From CAZOOK01 sp964581385 (GTDB lineage Bacteria > Pseudomonadota > Gammaproteobacteria > Nevskiales > Nevskiaceae), in contig CAZOOK010000009.1 in the NCBI GenBank assembly GCA_964581385.1, forward strand, positions 82,806 through 146,805: a stretch of 64,000 nucleotides of DNA, read 5' to 3'. Both the position numbers and the translations under genes were made by a program. Each line of letters starts with the position of its first letter. Position 1 is the stretch's first letter. Below, piece after piece: positions 15,433 through 24,725 of this stretch. The notes below the pieces were generated by a model. The model worked only from the letters and a program-made list of their open reading frames with translations, was not told the origin of the DNA and made no database searches.

Positions 15433-16650
15433 ATGCGTAGCAGGGTTGTGGGCGCGTTTTTGTTGTTCACCGCGGCGGCATCCGCGACCGCCGGTGCGGC
15501 AAGTGTGGCCGGCTATGGGGATCTCCCATACGCGAGCGGCATGGCAGTTTATGAAGTTCCCGACAGCGCCCGCAGTGCGGAGATCGGCTGGGGTTATCAG
15601 TTCAACGGCGGCATTCCGCTGCGCAATCATCCGCACTATTCCTTGGAACTCGCGTATTCCGACCTCAGTCGCCGGCGCAATATCGATCAGCAATACGATT
15701 ATCAACAGTCTCTGTTCGTCAACGGCGTACGCGATCTCGGCTACATCGACTGGATGCACCTTCACCCTTTCGTGATCGCCGGCGCGGGAGGGGTTCGTGA
15801 TGACGTGCGCGGCAGTGCCCGCATCAATCCCGGGCTCGATCTGGGCGCCGGAATCCTGGTCCCGCTCGGATTCCGCGGCTGGGCGCTGCGGCTCCAGGCA
15901 CTGACGATCGGCTCCTGGAACCTCGAACTGGCGGACGGCGAGGACAAGAATTTTTATGTCGACTATCACCTCATGCTGGGTCTGGAGGTTCCGTTCAGCC
16001 TGCGCGCCAAACCGGCGGCAGAGCCCCCGCCACCTCCGCCACCGCAGGCGGACGCTTCGTGCGCGGAATCAGTGGACCCGATCACCGGCAAGAAGAGCTG
16101 TGTGAGCGATAGCGATCACGACGGCGTGCCCGACGAGGTCGATCAGTGCCCTGGAACCCCGGCCGGCATCGCCGTGGACTACAAAGGTTGCCCGGTGGCG
16201 ACACAAGACGCCGATGGCGATGGTGTTCCCGATGCGGCCGACGCCTGTCCGGGAACGCTCGCTGGCGTGAAGGTGGACGAGCGCGGATGCGCGATCGAGC
16301 AGACGACTATCGTGCCGGACATCAACTTTGCTTATGCGTCGGCCACGCTCGATGACAAGTCGACGACCGTACTCGACAACATCGCTGACATGATGAAGTC
16401 GCAGCCGGATCTGCGCGCCGAGGTTGGCGGTCACACCGATAACAACGTGCATTTCCCGGAAAAGAACCGGTTGCTGTCGCAGCGTCGCGCGGAAGTCGTG
16501 CGTGATTACTTGGTTGCACGCGGCATCGAAAGTTCTCGTCTGAGCGCTGCCGGCTACGGCGACACCAAGCCGATCGTCTCGAATGATACCGCCGACGGAC
16601 GCGCGCAGAATCGTCGCGTCGAACTGAAATTCAGCCGTCAGCAGCCGTGA
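15433..16650 (+). CDS. OmpA-family outer-membrane protein with thrombospondin type 3 repeats
   Basis: Outer-membrane beta-barrel tied to peptidoglycan. Residues 1-23 are a signal peptide ending ATAGA. About 25-195 is a barrel domain with alternating strands; a Pro-rich linker (PPPPPPPQ) follows near 200. Two acidic calcium-binding repeats, DSDHDGVPDEVDQCPGT and DADGDGVPDAADACPGT, lie at about 217-275. The C-terminal OmpA domain (about 290-405) has GGHTDNNV and the LSQRRAEVVRDYLVARGI block that binds diaminopimelate in relatives. The architecture is that of OprF-like porins, at 405 residues. The stop overlaps the GTG start of the thioesterase gene (GTGA), so these two are co-transcribed. Confidence 0.92.
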   Translation: MRSRVVGAFLLFTAAASATAGAASVAGYGDLPYASGMAVYEVPDSARSAEIGWGYQFNGGIPLRNHPHYSLELAYSDLSRRRNIDQQYDYQQSLFVNGVRDLGYIDWMHLHPFVIAGAGGVRDDVRGSARINPGLDLGAGILVPLGFRGWALRLQALTIGSWNLELADGEDKNFYVDYHLMLGLEVPFSLRAKPAAEPPPPPPPQADASCAESVDPITGKKSCVSDSDHDGVPDEVDQCPGTPAGIAVDYKGCPVATQDADGDGVPDAADACPGTLAGVKVDERGCAIEQTTIVPDINFAYASATLDDKSTTVLDNIADMMKSQPDLRAEVGGHTDNNVHFPEKNRLLSQRRAEVVRDYLVARGIESSRLSAAGYGDTKPIVSNDTADGRAQNRRVELKFSRQQP

Positions 16651-17123
16651 ACGCCCGTCTGACACCGACTCAGTCTCGTCGCGAAACGCGGCGGCGCGAT
16701 GAATTCCGGCATTGGATGACCCTGCCTGTGCGCTGGGGTGATATGGACAGCCTCGGCCATGTCAACAATGCGAAATTTTTCACCTACGGCGAAGAAGCGC
16801 GGCAAACTTATTTCAATGAATACGCCGCGCACGATCCCGTTTTCTGGAAGGATTACAGCGTCATCCTTGCGCGGGTCGCCTGCGATTTTATCCAGCAGCT
16901 GCACCATCCTGCCACGCTCGATCTCGGCACGCGTGTGGTGCGCATGGGCCGTTCGAGCCTCGGCGTGACGACGGCAATGTTTCGCGACAACGTGCTGGTC
17001 GCGGTTCAGGATGCGGTGCTGGTGTGGTTCGACTATCGTAATCAGAAGGTCGAACAGATCCCGCAGACCACCCGTGACTGGATTCGCGCGAACGAGATCG
17101 TGGCGCCGCGGGAAAACGAGTAG
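16647..17123 (+). CDS. Acyl-CoA thioesterase, 4HBT (hotdog) family
   Basis: Small cytoplasmic hotdog-fold thioesterase, 158 residues. The motif LPVRWGDMDSLGHVNNAKFF at about 30-50 is the 4HBT signature with the catalytic Asp, and RVACDFIQQLHHP follows as the second conserved strand. Family members hydrolyse acyl-CoA or hydroxybenzoyl-CoA; the substrate here is unknown. The start is GTG overlapping the OmpA-family stop by 4 bp. An N-terminal Arg-rich extension of about 25 residues precedes the fold. It faces the convergent DUF7931 gene with only 34 bp between, and that gap contains a short CTAG-bounded repeat (copy D). Confidence 0.88.
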   Translation: MNARLTPTQSRRETRRRDEFRHWMTLPVRWGDMDSLGHVNNAKFFTYGEEARQTYFNEYAAHDPVFWKDYSVILARVACDFIQQLHHPATLDLGTRVVRMGRSSLGVTTAMFRDNVLVAVQDAVLVWFDYRNQKVEQIPQTTRDWIRANEIVAPRENE

Positions 17124-17137
17124 TGAGCCAGATTCGG

Positions 17138-17161
17138 CTAGCGCCTATTACCAGACCCTAG
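17138..17161. repeat. CTAG-bounded repeat, short copy D
   Basis: A 24-bp remnant, CTAGCGCCTATTACCAGACC followed by CTAG, between convergent genes. Both ends match the ends of the longer copies (TAGxGCCT and CCCTAG) but the middle is missing. Its right end contains the TAG stop codon of the minus-strand DUF7931 gene (17158-17160). Confidence 0.5.
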
Positions 17162-17646
17162 ATTGCTAGCCGCTGCAAATCTCTAGCCGGCGCAGCTTCA
17201 TTCCATAACGCCTCATACTTGTCGAGCTTCTCGCGCACGCGCAGTGGCGCCGTCTGCCAGTAGCTTGCCACGAGGCTTTCCGGATTTCGCTTTTCGAGGA
17301 ACTGACATCCGTCAGCGATCACCCATTCGCCGCGGAAATCACTGAGCTGCTCGTATGCCAGCTCGCGGAACTCGACACGGCTGCTCAGCTGGCGTCCCAG
17401 TTCGACGAGGCGATGTGCGCCTTGGGCGGTGAGGCGCGGCTGGTTCAACAGCACGCGCAGGCGCGCCCGGTTTTCGCCGAGCAGGAATGTCTTCACTGCG
17501 TCCACAAAAGGTTCCGCGCCATATATCGCCGGGTCGAGCGCGAAGCTCAGCAGAGTCAACTCCAGTCGTGTCGTCTCTGCGATTTTCAGCGCCTGAGCAA
17601 TGAATTCGGTACGTCCAGAGACGATGAGGGAATCGCTATCGGCCAT
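17158..17646 (-). CDS. DUF7931-type protein, phospholipase D-like fold suspected
   Basis: Conserved small protein of unknown function, 162 residues, no signal peptide. The pattern SGRTEFIAQALKIAETTRLE, LDPAIYG, RVLLNQPRLTAQGAHRLVEL, QLSSRVEFREL and the C-terminal YEALWNEAAPARDLQRL fits the DUF7931 family, which looks remotely like phospholipase D proteins but without HKD motifs. The frame extends to 17682, but the Met at 17646 has a strong ribosome binding site (GAGGAGA) at the right distance. Its TAG stop lies in repeat copy D, and repeat copy B lies just upstream, separating it from purB. Function unknown; family match is from memory of the consensus. Confidence 0.75.
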   Translation of the reverse strand: MADSDSLIVSGRTEFIAQALKIAETTRLELTLLSFALDPAIYGAEPFVDAVKTFLLGENRARLRVLLNQPRLTAQGAHRLVELGRQLSSRVEFRELAYEQLSDFRGEWVIADGCQFLEKRNPESLVASYWQTAPLRVREKLDKYEALWNEAAPARDLQRLAI

Positions 17647-17664
17647 TGCAGTCTCCTCGGGTGG

Positions 17665-17758
17665 CTTAGGGCCTGTTAACACTCACTTTGATCGCTGCGT
17701 TACTGCCCAAAAGGGCGCCAGGCAAGGCGCAGCGATCAAAGTGAGTGTTAGCCCCTAG
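17665..17758. repeat. Dispersed palindromic repeat, copy B (head-to-head pair)
   Basis: A 94-bp element between purB and the DUF7931 gene. Arms 17677-17699 and 17728-17750 are perfect 23-bp inverted repeats around a 28-bp loop that contains its own small hairpin (GCCCAAAAGGGC). The left part is a full unit related to copies A and E; the right part is an inverted, shortened second copy. The right end CTAG supplies the TAG stop of purB (17755-17757). The long dyad could fold in RNA and act as a terminator or processing site, but no T-run follows. Confidence 0.88.
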
Positions 17759-19134
17759 ACGGCCTTCGCCTGTTCGGCGGCGTTGCCGATATAGGTCGCT
17801 GGCGTCATCGCCAGCAAACGCTGTTTCTCGACCTCTGGCAGTGCCAGCGATTCGACGAAGCCGCGGATTGCGTCGCGGCCGATTTTCTGACCGCGCGTCA
17901 GGCGCTTGAGTTGTTCGTAGGGTTCCGGCAGCCCATGGCGGCGCATCACGGTTTGAATCGCTTCGGCGAGCACTTCCCAGTTCTCATCGAGGTCGCGGCT
18001 GATCTTCCACGCGTCCGCTTCGAGCTTGCCGACGCCGCGCAGCAACGACTGGAACGCGATTACCGTGTGTGCGACACCGACACCGAGGTTGCGCAGTACG
18101 GTCGAGTCGGTAAGGTCGCGCTGCCAGCGCGAGACCGGCAACTTTTCGGTGAGGAAACCGAGCAACGCGTTGGCGACGCCGAAGTTACCCTCCGCATTCT
18201 CGAAATCGATTGGATTGACCTTGTGTGGCATCGTCGATGAGCCAACTTCGCCGGCAACCAGCTTCTGCTTGAAATAGCCGAGCGAAATATAGCCCCAGGC
18301 ATCGCGGCAAAAACCGATCAGGATGGTGTTCGCGCGCAGCAGCGTGTGGAAGTATTCGGCGATGAAATCATGCGGCTCGATCTGTGTCGTCGCCGGGCTC
18401 GGCGCCAGCTCCAGATCGGCGAGCATCCGCGCGGCAAGCGCCGGCCAGTCCACATCCGGATAGGCCGCATAGTGCGCGCTGTAATTGCCGACCGCGCCAT
18501 TGATCTTGCCGAGAATGGTGACGTTCGCGAACTGCTCGCGCTGGCGGCGCAGGCGCTGCGCAAACACGGCGATTTCCTTGCCGAGTGTCGTCGGCGTGGC
18601 CGCCTGGCCATGCGTGCGCGATAGCATCGGCTGTTCCGCGTAGCGGTGCGCCAGCGTCGACAGGCTGGCGATGATCTTGTCGAGCGCCGGCAGCAGTACC
18701 TGCTTGCGTGCGTCGCGCAGCATCAGCGCGTAGGCAATGTTGTTGATGTCCTCGGACGTGCAAGCGAAATGGATAAATTCCTTGACGGCTTCCAGTTCCG
18801 GATTGCTGCCGATCTTTTCCTTGAGAAAATACTCGACGGCCTTGACGTCGTGATTGGTTGTATCTTCGATGGTTTTGACACGCTGCGCGGCTTCGATATC
18901 AAAGCTGTCGGCGATTTGCTGCAAGCGCGCGCGCGCTTCCGCCGACAATGGCGCCACTTCCGGAATGCCGGGGTGGTCGGCAAGCATCATCAGCCAGCGG
19001 ATCTCGACCAGCACGCGATAGCGGATCAGGCCGAATTCGCTGAAGTAGGGGCGCAGAGCGTAAGTCTTATCGGCATAGCGCCCGTCGATCGGGGAAATCG
19101 CGGTCAGCGACGTGAGATTCATCGGCAGAGGCAT
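17755..19134 (-). CDS. purB: Adenylosuccinate lyase
   Basis: Acts twice in purine synthesis: cleaves SAICAR to AICAR, and adenylosuccinate to AMP, releasing fumarate. The N-terminal LTAISPIDGRYADKT is typical. The lyase signature GSSTMPHKVNPIDFENAEGN holds the catalytic Ser loop; the other active-site segments TSEDINN and SRTHGQAATPTTLGKE are intact. Length 459 residues is normal for the E. coli-like type. The start could be the Met at 19134 or four residues later. It is divergent from fumC with 50 bp between, so one short region carries both promoters. The stop codon is inside repeat copy B, so the last residues may have been changed by that element. Confidence 0.96.
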   Translation of the reverse strand: MPLPMNLTSLTAISPIDGRYADKTYALRPYFSEFGLIRYRVLVEIRWLMMLADHPGIPEVAPLSAEARARLQQIADSFDIEAAQRVKTIEDTTNHDVKAVEYFLKEKIGSNPELEAVKEFIHFACTSEDINNIAYALMLRDARKQVLLPALDKIIASLSTLAHRYAEQPMLSRTHGQAATPTTLGKEIAVFAQRLRRQREQFANVTILGKINGAVGNYSAHYAAYPDVDWPALAARMLADLELAPSPATTQIEPHDFIAEYFHTLLRANTILIGFCRDAWGYISLGYFKQKLVAGEVGSSTMPHKVNPIDFENAEGNFGVANALLGFLTEKLPVSRWQRDLTDSTVLRNLGVGVAHTVIAFQSLLRGVGKLEADAWKISRDLDENWEVLAEAIQTVMRRHGLPEPYEQLKRLTRGQKIGRDAIRGFVESLALPEVEKQRLLAMTPATYIGNAAEQAKAV

Positions 19135-19184
19135 GGGAAGGGTTTCGTTAAGATGGTCTGATTTTATCGCGGAGGGACCCAGTC

Positions 19185-20582
19185 ATGCCCGATTACCGCA
19201 TCGAACGCGACAGCTTCGGCGAGCTCAGCGTGCCCGCTGAAGCCTTGTGGGGCGCGCAAACCCAGCGCGCAATTGAGAATTTCCCGGTCTCCGGCCTGCG
19301 TTTGCCCCGCGCTTTCATCCGCGCGCTTGGCCTCATAAAGGCAGCCGCAGCGGAAACCAACGCGGATCTGCGTCTGTTGCCGCCGCGTCTCGCCGCGGTG
19401 ATTGCGACCGCAGCGCGCGAAGTGGCCGAAGGCATACACGACACTCAGTTCCCGGTCGATGTGTTCCAGACCGGCTCGGGGACTTCGACCAACATGAACG
19501 CCAACGAAGTGATTGCACATCTGGCATCGCGCCGTGCGCGATTGAAAATTCATCCCAATGATCACGTCAATCTGGGGCAGTCGTCTAACGATACGATTCC
19601 GACTGCTATCCACGTCGCGGCAAGCCTCGCGCTGCATGAGCAATTATTGCCGGCGCTGAAGCATCTGGCGCGTACGATCGAGCGCAAGGCGAGCCGCTTG
19701 CGCACCGTGACCAAGACTGGCCGTACGCATTTGATGGACGCAATGCCGCTGCGCCTTGACCAGGAGCTGGGCGGTTGGGCACAGCAGATCCGGCTTGGCA
19801 TAGATCGCATCGACGCCTGCGGGCCGCGTATCCACGCGCTGGCACAGGGGGGCACGGCCGTGGGCACCGGCATCAACGTGCATCCGAAATTCGCTGCGAA
19901 ATTCGCGCGCCGGCTCGCGCGGGATACACGCATTGCGTTTCGGCCCAGCGAGAATTTCTTCGAGAGCCTGTCGTCGCAGGATGCGGCGGTGGAGCTCTCA
20001 GGTGCGCTGAAGACCGTTGCGGTGTCGCTGATGAAGATCGCCAACGATCTGCGCTGGATGAATTCCGGTCCGCTCGCCGGGCTCGGCGAGATCGCATTGC
20101 CGGCACTACAACCCGGATCGAGCATCATGCCGGGCAAGGTCAATCCGGTGATTCCCGAGGCGGTATGCATGGTCGGTGCGCAAGTGATCGGTAACGATGC
20201 AACGATCACTGTCGCCGGGCAGTCCGGGAATTTTCAGCTCAACGTGATGCTGCCGGTGATCACGTACAACCTGCTGCAATCTATCGAACTGCTGGCGAAC
20301 GGCGCGCGGCTGCTGGCGGATCGGGCGATCAGGGATTTCACCGTCAATCGAGCCAGGATTCGCGAGGCGCTCGACCGGAATCCCATTCTCATTACGGCGC
20401 TCAACAGTGTTATCGGCTATGAAAAAGGAGCGGCGATCGCCAAGCGCGCCTACCGGGAAGGTAAGCCTATTCTCGACGTGGCCATGGCCGAAACCGGCAT
20501 GAGCGGAGCGGAGCTGAAGGGGCTGCTCGATCCTTCGGCGCTGGCACTAGGCGGCATTCACGGCAAGGGCGGTGGCGGCTGA
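19185..20582 (+). CDS. fumC: Fumarate hydratase, class II
   Basis: Interconverts fumarate and malate in the citric acid cycle; an iron-free, heat-stable class II enzyme, tetrameric in relatives. Conserved regions are intact: TGSGTSTNMNANEV, NDHVNLGQSSNDTIPTAIHV, KTGRTHLMDAMPL, and the signature GSSIMPGKVNPVIPEA with the catalytic Ser. Length 465 residues is normal. A good ribosome binding site (GGAGGG) precedes the ATG. It is divergent from purB, whose product releases fumarate. The C-terminal GGIHGKGGGG is a Gly-rich tail. Confidence 0.96.
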   Translation: MPDYRIERDSFGELSVPAEALWGAQTQRAIENFPVSGLRLPRAFIRALGLIKAAAAETNADLRLLPPRLAAVIATAAREVAEGIHDTQFPVDVFQTGSGTSTNMNANEVIAHLASRRARLKIHPNDHVNLGQSSNDTIPTAIHVAASLALHEQLLPALKHLARTIERKASRLRTVTKTGRTHLMDAMPLRLDQELGGWAQQIRLGIDRIDACGPRIHALAQGGTAVGTGINVHPKFAAKFARRLARDTRIAFRPSENFFESLSSQDAAVELSGALKTVAVSLMKIANDLRWMNSGPLAGLGEIALPALQPGSSIMPGKVNPVIPEAVCMVGAQVIGNDATITVAGQSGNFQLNVMLPVITYNLLQSIELLANGARLLADRAIRDFTVNRARIREALDRNPILITALNSVIGYEKGAAIAKRAYREGKPILDVAMAETGMSGAELKGLLDPSALALGGIHGKGGGG

Positions 20583-20666
20583 TCCGCCCCATTGCAACCG
20601 TGGGGTTGTGGCTGACTGGTCTGCTGGACTAGACGACGCTGGAACGGAAGCAGTTTCCGCCGTCGC

Positions 20667-21419
20667 TCAGGGCGTGGTGTGACAGAAGATTCCGATGTCC
20701 GCTGCCCTAAGGGTACCCATATTGGAACCTCTGAAATTGACGTAAGCCAGAATCACATCGTAGCTGTTGCCTGCTTGCACCCGGCAGCTGGTCGTAATCG
20801 GCGTCCCACCCTGAGCAACGTCGATGCTCAGCGTCCGCCCACTTTGCGGCACAGTCTGATAATCGCTGGCAGTGCCGTAGTCCAGAGCGTCCGAGATGGT
20901 CGTCGTGCCGGCGACCACACTGACGGTGGTATCCGTGAGCAATGACAAGGTGTTGATCACTCGCACCCGCACATGACTGCTATCGACCGTCGCGGATTCC
21001 TGCGCGAAGCTGGCAATTTGGATGGTGCTGGTGCCACTAGCCTTGAGGTCACCCATCAACACCGTCGTGTAAGTCCCGCCATCCTGCATCGCGTTGGAGC
21101 CCTGCGTTACGCTGCTGCCGCCGCCAGACCCGGACACGGTGAAATTAACGTTTCCGTCGCTGACGGAGACCGTCGCGCTATTGCCACTAGCCGTGGTGCT
21201 GTACCCCTCGCCAGTGAGCACAGCGGTGGTCGAGGAATCAGTGAAAACGTCGACTTTGACTGACGCCGCCGCGGCGAATGCCCGGCTGTTCGTCAATTCG
21301 TTGTAGAAGTTGATCGTAGCAGGACCGTTGCCACCGACCGGATTGCTATCGCTGCTGCCGCAGCCGGAAATGAGGCAGACGAGTGTTGTGGCAATGCTAC
21401 CGATCAGAATTCGTCTCAT
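20667..21419 (-). CDS. DUF4397 lipoprotein
   Basis: Exported lipoprotein of 250 residues. The Met at 21419 is preferred to an upstream start in the same frame because GGAGGAAGG lies just ahead of it and it starts a lipoprotein signal (ILIGSIATTLVCLISGCGSS, lipobox LISGC). The mature part has DUF4397 features: INFYNELTNSRAF, then beta-rich repeats with VKVDVFTDSST and a second set near SHVRVRVINTLSLLTDTTVSV. Such proteins are Ig-like and of unknown function. It stands alone between fumC and the ABC exporter operon; the 258 bp upstream are AT-rich and probably hold its promoter. Confidence 0.82.
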   Translation of the reverse strand: MRRILIGSIATTLVCLISGCGSSDSNPVGGNGPATINFYNELTNSRAFAAAASVKVDVFTDSSTTAVLTGEGYSTTASGNSATVSVSDGNVNFTVSGSGGGSSVTQGSNAMQDGGTYTTVLMGDLKASGTSTIQIASFAQESATVDSSHVRVRVINTLSLLTDTTVSVVAGTTTISDALDYGTASDYQTVPQSGRTLSIDVAQGGTPITTSCRVQAGNSYDVILAYVNFRGSNMGTLRAADIGIFCHTTP

Positions 21420-21677
21420 ACATCCTTCCTCCGTCGTAAGCTTATGTTTATATTCAGTACCCGAAGAAATAATTGCTGCCAATTCAGAAGTCAGGCGCAA
21501 TTTCTGTACCCGGAAAATTGCGCCGTCCTTGGGTTCCAGAGTCCGATCCTCTATACGGGGCCGGAAGTCCGGAAATTTCTATACGGAACCGCTATATGTG
21601 CTAATAGCCTACTACGATTTTCTTGATAATACTGAGGCTTGCATCACAGTCGGAGAAATATAGCGGCTCTGCGGTCG

Positions 21678-22856
21678 CTAGTTCGCGCGCAAGGCCTCAA
21701 TCACCGGCGCGCGCGCGGCGCGGATTGCCGGAAATAGGCCACCGACAACGCCGATTGCGCAGGCCCAAGTGATGCCCAATGCCAGCAGGCCCGGGCTGAC
21801 CGTGAGACGGAATACCAACTGAGTGAAATTTCCAGATAAGGTATTGATGGCATTGCCATTGAAGAATCCCCACGCCAGCAGCGAACCGATGACACCGCCG
21901 AGCAGCGACAAGAGCAAGGCTTCCGCGAATACCGAGACCACCACCGGCAGGGCCCCAAAGCCGATGGCGCGCAGCGTCGCGATCTCCTGGCCGCGTGCGG
22001 AAACCGCCGTATACATCGCGTTCAGGGCGCCAAACAGGGCGCCGACGGCCATGATGCTGCCGACGAAGTAGGCAAAAAAGAACAGGATGTCGTTGATTTG
22101 CTTCGACAGCGTCGCGAAGTAATCGGTCTCGCGTTTCACATCGACCGTCAACTGTGGATTGGTGGTGAGCGCATCCTTGAAACGGTCGAAGTCGCTCGGC
22201 GAATCGAGCATGACGGTGACCGACTGGAACAGGTTGCGCCGGTATGCGGACAGCAGTGTTTCAGAATCCGCCCAGACTTCGGATTCGTGGGAATCGCCGC
22301 CGCTCTCGAAAATGCCGACCACGGTCCAGTCGGAGTCGCGGAATGCGATGCGGCTGCCAAGTTCCAATCCCTTGAATTGCTTTTGCGCGGCATCGCCGAC
22401 GATCACTTCGCGCACTGCGGACGCGAACATGCGGCCCTGTGTGAGATGCGCTTCCGGCCGTAACGTCATCACCTTCGGACCGACGCCGCGGAACGTCACG
22501 TTGCCCTCGGAATTGTCGACCTTGGCCGGCAGCGACACGATTACCATCGCTTCCGCTTCACCCACTGGCTTGCCGTCTGCGTCATGCTTGACGCCAGGTG
22601 CGTCGAGAATCGTCAGCACACCGTCACGCGCCAGCGTGCTCGACAGCTCGGTCTGCGAACCGCCGCGCAGGATCAGTGCGCGATCCGCGCGGCCGCTGCG
22701 CGCAACCGTTTCGCGGAAACCGACCGCCATCGCCAGCACCGATACCAGCACGGCGACCACGCCGGCAATGCTGATGACGATCACCGACGACGCACCGATA
22801 CGCTGCGGCAGCGCGCGCAGGTTCATTGCCGTGATGGCCAGAATCTGTTGGATCAT
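21678..22856 (-). CDS. ABC transporter permease, MacB/FtsX family (second permease)
   Basis: Inner-membrane permease of a type VII (MacB-like) ABC system, without a fused ATPase. Hydrophobic helices lie at about residues 17-40, 270-300, 320-350 and 360-385, with a large periplasmic domain (about 45-265) between the first and second. SARGQEIATLRAIGFGALPVVVSVFAEALLLSLLGG is split by the typical FtsX-core coupling helix (EIATLRAIGF). The C-terminal PAIRAARAPVIEALRAN is the usual end of such permeases. It lies 18 bp after the first permease and is the last gene of an operon of adaptor, ATPase, permease and permease. Such systems act as mechanotransmission exporters; substrate not known. Confidence 0.9.
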   Translation of the reverse strand: MIQQILAITAMNLRALPQRIGASSVIVISIAGVVAVLVSVLAMAVGFRETVARSGRADRALILRGGSQTELSSTLARDGVLTILDAPGVKHDADGKPVGEAEAMVIVSLPAKVDNSEGNVTFRGVGPKVMTLRPEAHLTQGRMFASAVREVIVGDAAQKQFKGLELGSRIAFRDSDWTVVGIFESGGDSHESEVWADSETLLSAYRRNLFQSVTVMLDSPSDFDRFKDALTTNPQLTVDVKRETDYFATLSKQINDILFFFAYFVGSIMAVGALFGALNAMYTAVSARGQEIATLRAIGFGALPVVVSVFAEALLLSLLGGVIGSLLAWGFFNGNAINTLSGNFTQLVFRLTVSPGLLALGITWACAIGVVGGLFPAIRAARAPVIEALRAN

Positions 22857-22874
22857 TGGATGCGGATCATGTGC

Positions 22875-24019
22875 TTAGCGCCCCGCCAGCGCATCGACGA
22901 TGTTCAGCCGCTGCGCGCGCAGTGCCGGGATCGCCCCGATTACGAGCGCGAGCAGGATTGCCATGCCAAAGCCCGCGGCGGTCACGCGCGGCGGCAGCGT
23001 CGCTACACCAATAAAGTTCTTGAGCGCCGGGAACAGCAGTTGCGCCAGCCCCAGGCCTAGAGCGGCGGCGAGCACGCATAACAGCAATGATTCGGCCACG
23101 ACCAACCCGAACACTGTGTTATCGGTGAAGCCGAGCGTCTTCAGCACGGCGAGTTCGGGCACGCGTTCGCGCACCGATTGCATCATCGTGTTGCCGGTCA
23201 GAAACAATAGCGTGAAGAACACGGCGCCGATGATCGCGTTCATCATGAAGCCGATGTCTCCGAACTGCTTGATGAAGCCCTGCGCCGATTCCTTCTCGGT
23301 CTGCGTCTTGGTCTCGTTCGCAGAGTTCGCGAACATCTTGTCGATGGTTGCGGCGACGGTGGCGGCGTGCGTCGGATCCTTGAGCCGCACCACGTACCAA
23401 CCGACGGTGCCTTTGCCGAACGCGCGAGCCTCATCGAAATAATCGTGGTTGAACAGCACACTGTTGGTCTGGCTGCGGTCTGCCGAGTTGTCGAAAATGC
23501 CCATGATCTCGAAATTCCACACCGAGTTGCCGTCCGAGGACTTGGTCCAGATCATCGAATTCAGTGGAATGCGGTCGCCGATCTTCCAGCCGTATTTCTG
23601 CATCGCCTCAAAGCCGACGAGCGCGCCGTCGCGGGTGTGTTCAAGCGCTTCCAGCTGCGCCTTGTCCACCTTCAGCTCCGGATACATATCGAAGTAGCGC
23701 TGCGGATCGACCGGAAACGAGAACACGAAATTCTTCGGATCCTGATAGTAACTGCCGAACCAGGTCGCGTATGCGACCGCGTCGACGCCAGTAACAGCTT
23801 CGAGCTGTGTGAGATAAGCGAACGGCAGCGGTTCGGTGAAGGTGTAGCGATTGAAGACATTCAGACGATTGACATTGGACATGTCGATGCCGCGATGGAT
23901 TGCTGAGTTGACACCCTGCAGCATGCCAAACAGCAGGAATGCGACGATGATCGAGAACAGCGTGAAAATCGTGCGCGCCTTCTTGCGCCACAGCGCCGCC
24001 CACAGCAGCGGCAGATATT

Positions 24020-24023
<4 letters not shown>
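22875..24023 (-). CDS. ABC transporter permease, MacB/FtsX family (first permease)
   Basis: Inner-membrane permease of 382 residues with the same layout as its neighbour: a helix at about 20-40, a periplasmic domain to about 255, then three helices at about 260-285, 310-340 and 350-370. VRERVPELAVLKTLGFTDN is the coupling helix, and IPALRAQRLNIVDAL the C-terminal tail. The two permeases are related but clearly different, suggesting a heterodimer. The start overlaps the ATPase gene stop by 4 bp. Periplasmic part is rich in aromatic residues, a possible binding surface. Substrate unknown. Confidence 0.9.
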
Positions 24024-24712
<689 letters not shown>

Positions 24713-24725
24713 TGCCGGGCTTCCC

